Origin: Tolypocladium sp. Sup5 PDA-1
Taxonomy: Eukaryota > Ascomycota > Sordariomycetes > Hypocreales > Ophiocordycipitaceae
Direction: 5' to 3'
DNA: 64,000 nucleotides
Assembly: GCA_000750105.3 (NCBI GenBank)
Contig: JPHH03000007.1
Span: 186,001-250,000, forward strand
A program made the position numbers and the translations under genes. The notes beneath the pieces are model-generated. The model made no database searches. It was not told the DNA's origin and worked only from the letters and a program-made list of their open reading frames with translations. Positions within the stretch are counted from its first letter, which is position 1. Every line of letters starts with the position of its first letter. Below, in pieces: positions 42,273-52,150 of the stretch.

Positions 42273-43895
42273 TCAAGAGGTTTCCAGTTGCTGCAATGGC
42301 ATAGGCCCAGTTTCGTCGGGAGCACTGCTCAGTGCGGGAAGTTGGCGCAGCCGGTTCGCCACATGAATGTCGATGAGCATCTCAACCAAAGCTTCGGCTT
42401 CCCTGTGCAGCTCTCCGAGCTCCTCTTCGTTGAAAGTGCGTCCGAGCTTGTCTTCACCGACTCTGGGCTTGCGATACGCGGCGAAGACGATGCCTCGGTC
42501 GATTTTCTCCGACAAACGGACACCCGAAACGGGGCTGTTGGTGCCAGAGGAACCACCTCTGGTGTATTGGCCAGTGTAGAATGCGCATGCGTAGCCGCGT
42601 GCCAGGTCGTGGCATTGCGCCTCCTGATTGCGGTATTCGATCCAGCCATCAGAGCGCAAGATCGTCGTGTGCACGAGAGAGGATATCTGGAGAGGCGAGG
42701 GAACATGATGCAGGCCATGAGCAGCCAGTAAACGGCCCATCATGGGCTTTTGGGACATGTTCAAGTCTCCACCACCCGTACGCTCAAGCCTCGAGCTGGA
42801 GGTTTGGGGTCTTGAGTTGTCGGGCCACAGATTGACAACGTAGACGAGGTCGAAATCGTAGCGTCTGGCAATTCTCGCTGCCTCAAAGGCAGCAACTGCA
42901 GCAGGACGGCTCGTACGTGGTGGTGCCAAGGTCAGCAGCGAAGAAGTGAGAGGCTGCGACGACGAAATGGATAGGTCCATCGGGGGCAATGCCAGTTCGG
43001 CGTCTTCCAGTGGGGGCAACACCGGGCTCTCAGGTGTGGACTCGGCAATGTCATCATCGCTGAGATTGAGGAATTCATTGAAGTCAGGCTCCCGCAGTGT
43101 AGAGCTGCAGAAAGACAGCTGGGCGGATGGCGCGAGACTGGATTGGCTGTACGATCTGTTGAGGGATAGTTGATCGAAGGAGTCACCCAGTTCATTCTGA
43201 AGACACTTGATTGCCGCCTTGTCGATGATGTCGATTGACTTTGAACCCCTGAGCTGCGAATCCGACATAGGGCCAAGCTCAGGAGAGTATTCTGGAGTAG
43301 GAGGGCCTCTGCAGTAGGGAATGTCCGGGAGCGCCTTGTTTCGCAGACCAGACGGGAACGAGTCGTTATCTTCTGGGTCCGAGGAAGGAGGCGTGTCCAA
43401 TCTAGTAGGCGGGATGGCCACATGAAGCGGTGAACGGCACCGAGGGCTCGGCAGTTGAGGGACGCCAGAAGACTTGGTGTTGAATGTTAGCGACACCGGG
43501 GAGATGTCACCGTTGCGACTCGGTGGCTTGGGAAACTGGAACTCGCGCAGGCCCGTGACAATGTGCTCAGCATGTCGGTGGTTGAACGAGGGTGATCTCG
43601 AGAGCTTGTGTTTCGGTGGCCAAGAACCATCGGTTGAGCCTGTGTTGTATGCATGTGTCTGAGGCATGCGCTGCGTGGGCAAAATGTCCGGCACAGAGGG
43701 AGAACGTCCATAAGCCTGTCCGAGGCGCACTTCCTCCCGAGCAGCCATTCGAGTCGCCTTGGGGCGAATGAAGGACGGCGAGGGAAACTGGGGTTCCGAG
43801 GGCTGCACCACAGGGCTTGCCTGCTCACTGGATGGCGGCGAAGCCTTGCGTTTGTAGGCGAAGAGCCGCTCAAGGCGGTCGAAGCCGTTGGCCAT
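42273..43895 (-). CDS. Fungal protein of unknown function, GAF-like C-terminus
   Basis: This is a single exon of 540 aa from ATG 43895 (MANGFDRLERLFAYKRKASP). The first about 330 residues are Ser/Pro-rich and probably disordered, with acidic stretches. The last about 200 residues look folded: AAVAAFEAARIARRYDFDLV, YVVNLWPDN, MMGRLLAAHGLHHVPSPLQI, RSDGWIEYRNQ, YACAFYTGQY, DRGIVFAAYRKPR, and a final helix FNEEELGELHREAEALVEML. The alternation of a helix, a strand ending in a ligand-pocket-like segment, and a closing helix recalls GAF/PAS sensor domains, but I cannot assign one. Sustained codon bias and the fold-like C-terminus make it a real gene. Confidence 0.82.
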   Translation of the reverse strand: MANGFDRLERLFAYKRKASPPSSEQASPVVQPSEPQFPSPSFIRPKATRMAAREEVRLGQAYGRSPSVPDILPTQRMPQTHAYNTGSTDGSWPPKHKLSRSPSFNHRHAEHIVTGLREFQFPKPPSRNGDISPVSLTFNTKSSGVPQLPSPRCRSPLHVAIPPTRLDTPPSSDPEDNDSFPSGLRNKALPDIPYCRGPPTPEYSPELGPMSDSQLRGSKSIDIIDKAAIKCLQNELGDSFDQLSLNRSYSQSSLAPSAQLSFCSSTLREPDFNEFLNLSDDDIAESTPESPVLPPLEDAELALPPMDLSISSSQPLTSSLLTLAPPRTSRPAAVAAFEAARIARRYDFDLVYVVNLWPDNSRPQTSSSRLERTGGGDLNMSQKPMMGRLLAAHGLHHVPSPLQISSLVHTTILRSDGWIEYRNQEAQCHDLARGYACAFYTGQYTRGGSSGTNSPVSGVRLSEKIDRGIVFAAYRKPRVGEDKLGRTFNEEELGELHREAEALVEMLIDIHVANRLRQLPALSSAPDETGPMPLQQLETS

Positions 43896-46800
43896 GGCTA
43901 CGGTAGGCCGAGGAGGAGATGGTAAAGACGATGGTTGCGCAAAGAGGGTTGAAAATGTGAGTTTTGTGCGCGGTTGGTGAAGGAGGGAAGAGATGATGAA
44001 GGTTGTGAAAGTCGTGAAACGAAAGGTATAAGAAAGTGTGTGGCCGGCAACAAGGAGTGAGAGAGGTCGGGTCAGGGTGAAGGAGCTTGGACCCCAGGGT
44101 GATTCACAGGTGGTAGGTTGAACGTTGACAGTTGGCTACCAGCAAGGCGACAGGTGCTTCTCGAACGGGATTGGCTGACGGTATCAGATGAACAGGACCA
44201 GGGATGCGTTCATGAACAGGACGCACATGTCGTCAGAAGCGAGCGTGGTGCAAGCAAGCGTACGTAAGAGTCCGTAAGATGCAGGGCGGCGCCGCTGTGT
44301 CTCGTGTGATCGATCCTGTGCTGCTCGAGATGAGAAGCGTCGAAGTCGAAGGCCCCAGGGGACAGTGAAGTTGGCAGTGAAGTTGGCAGTGAAGTTGGCA
44401 GTGAAAGGCGGAGGTTTAGTCGACGAGGAAGAGGCGACGTGGGATGGAGGTGGCGGTGGAGGTGGAGGTGACAAGAGATGGCAGGCGCGGTGGGCTTCGT
44501 GTAAGTGACGGTTCCAGGCTGCTCTATGGCGGCAGGAACAGTCGCGGCCAGACGTCACGGGCAGGAACCACGGTACGTATTGGGCAGCTGCGACGTCGTA
44601 GGTTCAAAACCTGCTTCCTGGGAACCATCCCTCGCCAACTGTGTCCGGGGGGTCGAGGGAGTCTTTTAAGAGAGACTGGACTGGACAAGACACAGACGCA
44701 CCCACACCGTACACGGCCGCGACCAGAAGCAAGGGCTCACCCTTCGAGCGTCTTCGGCTGGAGACGAGCTGGAGGGCAGGCGAGTCAGAGCGAGCCACGG
44801 CGAGCCCGCACATTCATCCATCGAGAACCCGTCCGGCCGTTGGGCAGAAGAAAGAAAAACCTCTGCCCACCCACCTGGCACCCTCGCAAGTCGCAACCAC
44901 ACGGACGGCGGGACGGCAGGGATCACCGGGCTCTCGGACGCCAAACGCATTATTATGGCAACGGGCGACGGCCGCGGAGGCGGAGGCGGCGACGCGGAAC
45001 GCCATCCCATCAGCCCAGTCCACGACGAGTATGGTGAACTCCACAGCTCGCCCTCGCTCCACGCGCTCCACAACGACACGCCGTTGTGTCTCTCACTTTT
45101 TGCTGCTTCACGGGCCGTGAGCTGCCAATGGCTGGGCGGACCGAGACAACCCAGCCCTTGAAATCTGGAACACCGCGCCACAACGATGAGGCACTGAGGC
45201 TGCCAAAGCTACGCTACTCTACGACTGGCAAACGACGTCCACAGATGGTACACACACATCACTCAGACAAGTCAAGCACAACACCCTCTCGAGGGCTTCC
45301 CATACCTCAGTCGGTGTCTCCATGCCAGCCATCATGAGCTGAAAGACGGTTGCTCTGCATATAAACGCCGGCCGGCTGGCTATCAACAAGCTTCATCTCG
45401 CTCCCTCGTCTGGCGAATGGTGTAGTGCCGCGCTTATTGTCTACCGGGGTAACATAGCCCTCATCCTGGCCTCTTTTGCAATTCCACAGGGGGGAAGCGT
45501 GCCCAAACGAGCATGCGCAATATTCCCGTACAGTCAAAGAACGGTTGTGGCTTGTTTCCTCGAACTCATGACACACCCTTTGCGTACCTGGTGACAAGGA
45601 CATCAGTGCGTGCGTGGTGGGCGGTGGCTTGCTTTTTCGGTGCAACATTGTGTCGTCTCTTTGTTAGCGGCGCGACACGAGGGATACAAGCTCGCGAGCT
45701 ATCAGCATACCAACACCCAGATAAGGTCGATCGTCTCTCCTCATCTCTCACATTTTCTCAAGCCCCTCTCCCGACAGTCAGGTCGACTCGTCGCCTTGCG
45801 CTCTGCAAGCTCAGATCTGCACATTCTGCAGCTCGTCATCAACCCAAAACTGGCTGACTATACGTTGTCGGTGCGACGACGATGCCGTCGACGGCGTGCA
45901 GTGGCAAGCAACCCGTGTAGCCTGAAAAGGAATGCTTGGTTTTGGGCTCTTTCATCGTCCCGCGAAACCCAGGGCGTCTGGTCTGGTTCTCGCCTTTTTG
46001 CCAACCGTGCTCCATGACAAGCACATCCCAGACAGGCGCGTCGCCGGCTGCGAGACATTCGGCACCCGTGGCGACCTTGGTCCTGCATCCCTCAACTCGC
46101 CACATCGCCTCCCTGGCACAGGACGAGCAACAGTTATCCGTACTTGTACACCGGACAGGCTCGACGCCGGTAGGGTGACACAACAGACAAGACAGGATGC
46201 GCAAGCCTAGCTGGCATTTCGATGGATGAGGGTACTCGTACTACGTACGGACGTACTCTAGGCTTCAGACCCACGTTGCGAACACAGGACCTCCCCGGCC
46301 TGGCTGCCAACGTTTGCCCATAAAGTGATCAATGACGCGAGCCTTTCCAGGTGGGGTGGGAGCCAGTTGGGACGCCAAAAAAGCAAGCTCTCCCTGCGCG
46401 CGAGCTGTCACTTTGGGTCTGCGCCTTGATGAAAAGGCTGTCCTGAGGAGCTGACGGTCCAAGGCTTCCGTCGGCCATAAGGTCGCCTTTCCTAGGCCCC
46501 CGCTGCGTACCAACATACTGGGCTCTTCGCAGACGCTCGTTGCATCAGGCCATTACGGTGCGACTCTGCGGGGCCTGCGGGCTTATGCCAGATTTTCAGA
46601 TCGTGGATTCCTGAGCCCCAGAGCGTCCACAGCACCCTTCATTCCCAGGTTCACTGCCCAGCAACCGGGCACACGGATTTCCGGGTGCTGGGATGCTCTG
46701 TTACCGAGGGAACCTCACCCCTCGTCTCTCTTCCCACCGAGCAGGGAGCCACGACCTCAATTAGCCACGAGGAGCACCATTGAGTCCTTCCGCTGTCCAT

Positions 46801-47880
46801 TATTGAAGCAGGGCGTCATAGAGCAACATGGCAGCAGCACGTCGCTGGTCAAGCTGGGTATGCTCCACTGCGCTGGTTCCCGTCGTGGCTTGTGTGCCAC
46901 GACGAGTACATTGCAGCGCACGGCCCTCTACGGCCGGGGCACTGCGATTCTTATATTTCGTGTTAATTCGCTCTACCACGGCAGCCCTGTCAGTTGGCTC
47001 TCGGTTCCGCTGCTCAGGCGCAACTTGACAGAGGCTCCTCCTTAAACCTTGCAGCGGAAACAGCGCAATCTAGCGATGTTTGATTAATCACTCTGTCCAG
47101 CATGAGGTTCCTAGCCCTCTGCTGTCTCAGCATCTTGGGGCCCAGTGTTGTACCTTACCAAGCGTTTGGTTCCTCGTGGCCCGGGGGATCTGCCCTTGTT
47201 GCGTGGGGAGGTGTGGTGCTGCCTCTTCTGGACAAGACCCTTGTGGACACTAGATTGCTTTTTTGGTTCCTTCAAACGGTTGCTATTGGCCTTTCTATCT
47301 GCCGCATACGCCCCACACAACTATTGTCGGCCCGCTTGAGAGAGGTGCAAGCTCGCCAGCCATACGATCACTCCGTCGAACTGGGACTCCTGGGGGTTGT
47401 TTCTTCTGACGAGGGGCAACAATGACGAGTTAATCCTTCGGACCTATTTGCCTCTGGCTGGGAAGGCCAAACCGGCCCCAACAGGTGCCGTCATTGTTGT
47501 GTATTGGTTCAGCATAAGGGTACCGTTTCTGGTTATGACGAGATGCCTACGAAGTACGAATACAACACCGTTAATGGAACTGAGCAGTGGGGACGACGAA
47601 GTGCAGCGGAAGACGCCCTTTTCCTCGTTGCTGTTGGTGATTTGTTTTGCTCCACGCAGTGTTTTATTCGACCAGAATCCCTTGGGCTTGGGGCTTGCGA
47701 AGGCTCATTTGTCAATCAGATATCGCTTGCGTCTTCTGGGTAGCCGCTTTGGATACTCAAGCGAGCATCCTCCTTCTCACACGCGACGCAGCCTGAGGCC
47801 ACGTCCACGATGTCGAACCCGTCCTCGGTGCGGCATGCCATTGCGGTAACTCATTGCTCTGAGATTATGGGGCTGTGTTG
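43896..47880. other. Gene-poor 4 kb stretch
   Basis: No complete gene can be supported. A 12 bp repeat is at 44364-44405. The strongest exon-like segment is at 44955-45161 (see findings). The rest has overlapping short frames on both strands without domains. The part near 43896-44150 should contain the promoter and leader of the unknown 540-aa gene. Confidence 0.55.
44364..44405. repeat. 12 bp tandem repeat, 3.5 copies
   Basis: Three perfect copies of AGTGAAGTTGGC (44364-44399) are followed by a half copy AGTGAA. Confidence 0.9.
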
Positions 47881-50502
47881 TTATGATGGGTCATACCGCC
47901 AGCGCTTGTAGTTCTCGTTCGCCCACCAGCGGGTCACGACAGCCGCTTCCTCTGCCCAGTTCGCTGCCTCGGTACCGTAATCGCTCTCCAGAATGGCTCG
48001 CAATTTGTCAAAGTCGAACGATAGAGTCGGATCCTTCTCATGAGGATCCATGGCCAAGTCGGTAAAGCGCCACTCGTAGTTGCCGAAGACCGGCACGATC
48101 AGGCGCCAATTCGGCTGACGAGCATCGCGGACAGCGAGCGTAGAACCACCGGGGTTCATAACCGTAAACTGCCAGTCTCCTTGGCCAGTTTTCTCCGAGA
48201 ATTTGCGTAGCGGCCGCAAGAGGGACTGGCCTTCGTAGTTGCGAACCAAGTCCTGCGCAGCCTGGCCCGCGGACTTGGATAGTGATCCCGTCTCTATAAG
48301 CAAGTCCAAGATGGTTGGGAGAACCTGCAGCGATGTTACCGCGTCGTTGATATCGATTTGCGGTAGCTTTGGATGCGATATAATAAGCGGCACGTGGTAA
48401 TTCGCAACATGCGGGTTACTATACGGCGTAACAGTGCCACGTTCCGCAATAGACAGACCATGGTCGCCGACAAAGATCAATAAGGTTTCGTCTGCGACAC
48501 CCTCCGATTCCAAGATATCGAGGATCTTACGGAGCCAGCGGTCAACGTAGCCGACGGCATTGAGGTAATGAGATAAAGTGTCCCACTCTTTGTCGTCCGT
48601 TAATTGGACGTACTTTTCTTCTTCTGGGATGCCAAACTCGTGGTGGGTCGTGCTCGTTATATGTGATAGAAAGACTCTTTCGTTGGTTTCCTTAGCGACC
48701 TTAAAGGCATCCCGGATATAGTCTTCGACAGCTACCTCGGGCATGCCATAGTAGTTAACATCAGTTATATTGACGGGGCCGAACTTTGGAGAATCCTTCA
48801 AGTACCACCAGTCGATATTCCTTCCATATTCGTGAGGATAGCCCATGAGCGGCATTAGGCGGTCTTGTCTATCGTATCTCTCAGTCACGGACTGCATGAA
48901 CGATGACTTCCATTTAAATGAAGTAAAGTCGTCCTTGCTAGCTCCGTAGTCGTGTATACGGTCTAAGTAGTTGAACGCCTCGAAGATATGCGCCAAACAC
49001 GGTTGATAAATATGGTGCGCATATTCGACGTTGAAGTCGGCAGCGAGTGGAGACGAGCCACAAAGGGTACCGACTAAGCTCTTAAACGTGTAGGTACTAG
49101 TAGTATAGGCGTTATTGGCATTAATACCGCCACGATATTTGCCTTGCGTATGTTGAAAGGCGTCATCGCCAGAGCCGTAGTCTTGAAAGCCGTCATCGTG
49201 ATCGCCAGTAAGAAATTTTGCGGTTGGGGTGAGCGAGGCGAGCATCTTCCGCGCCTCCTCCGGCAGAGACTTATTTTTAAATGTGCTTTCTAGCCGCTCC
49301 CAGACGATGCCGTCCCTTTTAATAGGGAAAATGTCTTTTCGAGTGCTCTCAAGCTTGATGAGCATCACGTGTCGGATTGATACGTCGGCGAGGTTGATAT
49401 CGCGGAGAGCCGGGAGCAGGTTATCGTCGAGATTGGAGAGTGTTAAGGGATCCGCAGCTGCAGAGTAGTGCTCCTTTCCTGCCTCGTACCAGTCTTCAAA
49501 GCCTGCAAGCGGCGTATCCTTGGGCAGCCAAGGCCAAGCAATCGGCTCGACAAGGGCCGTGCGGCCATCAAAGCTGCCGTTCACACTGCTAGGCAAGGCA
49601 AGTAAGCTGTCCAGCGTCGATGTAGAGTGCGCAAAGTCCACGAAGGGCATTAGAGGCAGCGTCCATGACATATACACCAGCGAGCTGTCCGTAGGCCGAA
49701 GAATGGTGCAGATAACCTGGGCTATCAGTAAGATGCCGACCAGGAGGTATTGAAGCACCGTAAATTTCGATGAGGCCAGTGGAGGGTCTTGAATCTCTTG
49801 ATTGGTGCAATCCCAGTACTCCTCGCTCGTGAAACTGTGTTCCGCCAGTCCTTTGGGGTCTTGCTGGGACAGGTGTTCGCAATCATCCGACGGCACGTGC
49901 CGCTGCCATGTTGAGACCTTGCCGAGCAAGGACATGACGGCTTGCATCAGAATATCCAGAGCAATGCCAGCCACGGCATAGCAGAGGGCCTGGAGGACCC
50001 CAGCTAGGACGAGCAAGGCAACCAATACCAGTGCGGTCGACAAAAGCCCGCTCATCATCATCTTCCACGATCCCGAGTCGCCGGCAAGGGCAATATTGCG
50101 CCACTGGAGTTCCAAGCCCGCCACCGCAAAGAAGGAGATGCTGATTGACGCCAGGAGAAGCACAAACGCGACAATGGCTGCGGCCACGACTGTCGACGCG
50201 ACTCCTAGCCATCGCACCGTTGCAAGGGGCCCGGTAGGTGTGTCGAAAAGGAAACGCAGCACCAGCAGCAAGGCCGTATCTTGCGCAAAGAAGGAGATGC
50301 CCCAGCGCAGAAGGTCGGTCGTCGGCAGGGCGTCTAGATGAGCGAGGATATGTACCCCTTTGGCGCCGAGGATGGCGACGGCGGCAATCGTAAAGGCAAA
50401 CCGCCGGTTGACGGGACGAGGGGCGAAGGCCAGCAAGATCCGCCTAATGACGAAGAGAACAGAGGCCGCCAAGCCGACGAAGCGGCGCCGTGTTGACTCC
50501 AT
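47881..50502 (-). CDS. Membrane sulfatase/LTA-synthase-like phosphotransferase family protein
   Basis: This is a single exon of 873 aa from ATG 50502. The N-terminal about 290 residues contain several membrane spans: FTIAAVAILGAKGVHILAHL, ISFFAQDTALLLVLRFLF, a long one near VAAAIVAFVLLLASISISFF, one near ALVLVALLVLAGVLQALCYA, and YLLVGILLIAQVICTIL. The C-terminal domain is of the sulfatase/alkaline-phosphatase superfamily. A candidate nucleophile lies in AYTTSTYTFKSLVGTLCG (Thr/Ser, not the Cys-X-Pro-X-Arg of true sulfatases), with HITSTTHHEFGIPEEE and LLIFVGDHGLSIAERG as metal ligands. This five-span plus ectodomain layout is that of bacterial lipoteichoic acid synthase-like proteins. In fungi the role is unknown; transfer of a phospho-alcohol to a glycan is possible. 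Mid-gene codons are noticeably AT-richer than at either end. Confidence 0.88.
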   Translation of the reverse strand: MESTRRRFVGLAASVLFVIRRILLAFAPRPVNRRFAFTIAAVAILGAKGVHILAHLDALPTTDLLRWGISFFAQDTALLLVLRFLFDTPTGPLATVRWLGVASTVVAAAIVAFVLLLASISISFFAVAGLELQWRNIALAGDSGSWKMMMSGLLSTALVLVALLVLAGVLQALCYAVAGIALDILMQAVMSLLGKVSTWQRHVPSDDCEHLSQQDPKGLAEHSFTSEEYWDCTNQEIQDPPLASSKFTVLQYLLVGILLIAQVICTILRPTDSSLVYMSWTLPLMPFVDFAHSTSTLDSLLALPSSVNGSFDGRTALVEPIAWPWLPKDTPLAGFEDWYEAGKEHYSAAADPLTLSNLDDNLLPALRDINLADVSIRHVMLIKLESTRKDIFPIKRDGIVWERLESTFKNKSLPEEARKMLASLTPTAKFLTGDHDDGFQDYGSGDDAFQHTQGKYRGGINANNAYTTSTYTFKSLVGTLCGSSPLAADFNVEYAHHIYQPCLAHIFEAFNYLDRIHDYGASKDDFTSFKWKSSFMQSVTERYDRQDRLMPLMGYPHEYGRNIDWWYLKDSPKFGPVNITDVNYYGMPEVAVEDYIRDAFKVAKETNERVFLSHITSTTHHEFGIPEEEKYVQLTDDKEWDTLSHYLNAVGYVDRWLRKILDILESEGVADETLLIFVGDHGLSIAERGTVTPYSNPHVANYHVPLIISHPKLPQIDINDAVTSLQVLPTILDLLIETGSLSKSAGQAAQDLVRNYEGQSLLRPLRKFSEKTGQGDWQFTVMNPGGSTLAVRDARQPNWRLIVPVFGNYEWRFTDLAMDPHEKDPTLSFDFDKLRAILESDYGTEAANWAEEAAVVTRWWANENYKRWRYDPS

Positions 50503-51306
50503 GGCAAAGCGACAGTGCTGCGAGGTTGGCCACTGATGGACATATACGTAGGTCGTGAATCGTGATAATTCCCGGCCTATGCTCCGATGTTGAATTAAGA
50601 AGTGATCTGTGATCGTCGCATGCCTGGGTCCTTTCTACGCGGCCGAACGGGCTTCTAAGTTCTAATAAGATATTAGACCCTTGACCGAACGAGACATGCT
50701 TAGCCTAGCCCTGTTCGTTTCGTCGACTACCGGCTGGCCGGTACGCAACTGGGAAGACTGAGACAAAGGAGCTTGGTGTCGCGTGCCACAATTTCCCTGG
50801 CGGGAATGCGACAAAGGGTGCATCGAGAATTCGAGATGCACGCAGCATCCCCATCCGGGGCGAGCCGGGCGCCGATGGGTACAGGCACTTGAGGCAGTTG
50901 CCGCATGCGGGGCGGGTGGGGTGTGCGCGGTAGGGGTTGCCGTATGTATAGAGTCTCTCCCATCGCCGCGTTCGTTAATTCCCCTCTCGAATTTTATCCT
51001 CCTATGCCATCTTCATCTTGAGTTGCTACGATGGAATGCATCCGGCACTCTCCCCCAAGGTCTGTCTGTTCCCGAGTATGCCACCGATTCATCCCTCGCC
51101 CCAATATGCGTTCAGTCAGCACCAACAGGACTATTCGTACAACCAGCCCTTCCATTCGTTATGGTCCGTCGATGTATAGTTTCCATCCGTCGATGTTTAG
51201 CCCTTCGTGTTCACTAGTCTTTCCAAGTGCCCGTATAGCGTCCCGGCTCGCTCCCTTTTGCCGCCGACCTGCGCCCTAAAACGCCACGCCATGTTATTCG
51301 TCGCTT

Positions 51307-51342
51307 AGGCAAGCAGGCAAGCAGGCAAGCAGGCAAGCAGGC
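51307..51342. repeat. 8 bp AGGCAAGC tandem repeat
   Basis: Four consecutive AGGCAAGC units are followed by AGGC, immediately before a GGCAGCCGTGCC stretch. Confidence 0.85.
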
Positions 51343-51630
51343 GGCAGCCGTGCCCGGTCTCGGGCACGGGCAGCCACGGCAGGCCGGTAAGAGAAACACT
51401 TAAGGGTCCGGGTCCGCTTCGATAGATCCTTTAAGTTAACGAACTCTTTATCCGGGAGGGTACGCTTATAAAGAGTGTACTTCCTTTCTAGAGGGTGGTC
51501 GGCACGATCGCCTTAGCCGTGCCCAGGTCCCTAGCCTCCAAACGGAGGATTAGGGGGCGGCTAGGCGGCTACCGAAGCCATCGTGCTATCGGTCTCGTTG
51601 TCGTCGTGTCTCAAAGGAAAGGTCTCTCGT

Positions 51631-51840
51631 GGTCTCGACTCTCGTGGTTTCATCTCTCGTGGTCTCGACTCTCGTGGTCTCGACTCTCGTGGTCTCGTCT
51701 CTCGTGGTCTCGACTCTCGTGGTCTCGACTCTCGTGGTCTCGACTCTCGTGGTCTCGACTCTCGTGGTCTCGTCTCTCGTGGTCTCGTCTCTCGTGGTCT
51801 CGTCTCTCGTGGTCTCGTCTCTCGTGGTCTCGACTCTCGA
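51631..51840. repeat. 15 bp minisatellite, 14 units
   Basis: Exactly 14 units of 15 bp with consensus GGTCTCGACTCTCGT fill 210 bp, plus a partial unit at 51621-51630. Units differ mainly at one position (GAC versus GTC; order A,x,A,A,T,A,A,A,A,T,T,T,T,A). Unit 2 is more diverged (GGTTTCATCTCTCGT), and the last ends CTCGA. Because 15 is a multiple of three, several frames stay open on both strands. Confidence 0.97.
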
Positions 51841-52099
51841 GAAAAGAGGCACGGCTTGAAGGGAGGAAGAAGAGGGAAAAGAGGATAAAAAACCTATTGC
51901 TAGATTAACCCATAGCTACGCGATTTTGAGCGCACGTGATCAGGGGTAGTGAATCGAGAACTTCGTTTACAATATCGACTTTTCTCGACTTTTCCCTCCT
52001 TTAACCCGTAACTCTGCTCTTGCTCTTAACCGAGAAGCAGGGCTATTAGCGATGAGACTCTACAAACAATTAGTCCATGTTCATACAAGGGATTTTGGA

Positions 52100-52150
52100 T
52101 TTTCCCCCTCCCCGGGGGGGGGGGCCCCTGCGGGGGGCCGCCTGCGGCGA
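52100..52150. repeat. GC-rich homopolymer/hairpin stretch
   Basis: A C-rich run, then 11 consecutive G (52114-52124), CCCC, TGC, a second G run and GGCCGCC form a strong potential hairpin or quadruplex. Such a place is prone to assembly error. Confidence 0.7.

Noticed and set aside
44591..44616. tRNA-like T arm (GGTTCAAAACC with pairing stem)
   Set aside because: No matching acceptor stem, D arm or A box was found at a workable distance upstream, so a tRNA cannot be built.
47397..47849. 150-codon plus-strand frame just downstream of the sulfatase gene
   Set aside because: It is mixed-composition with no domain and no convincing introns; its start is in noncoding-looking sequence.
51631..51840. 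CRISPR-like array
   Set aside because: Units are contiguous 15 bp repeats with no spacers, and the genome is eukaryotic.
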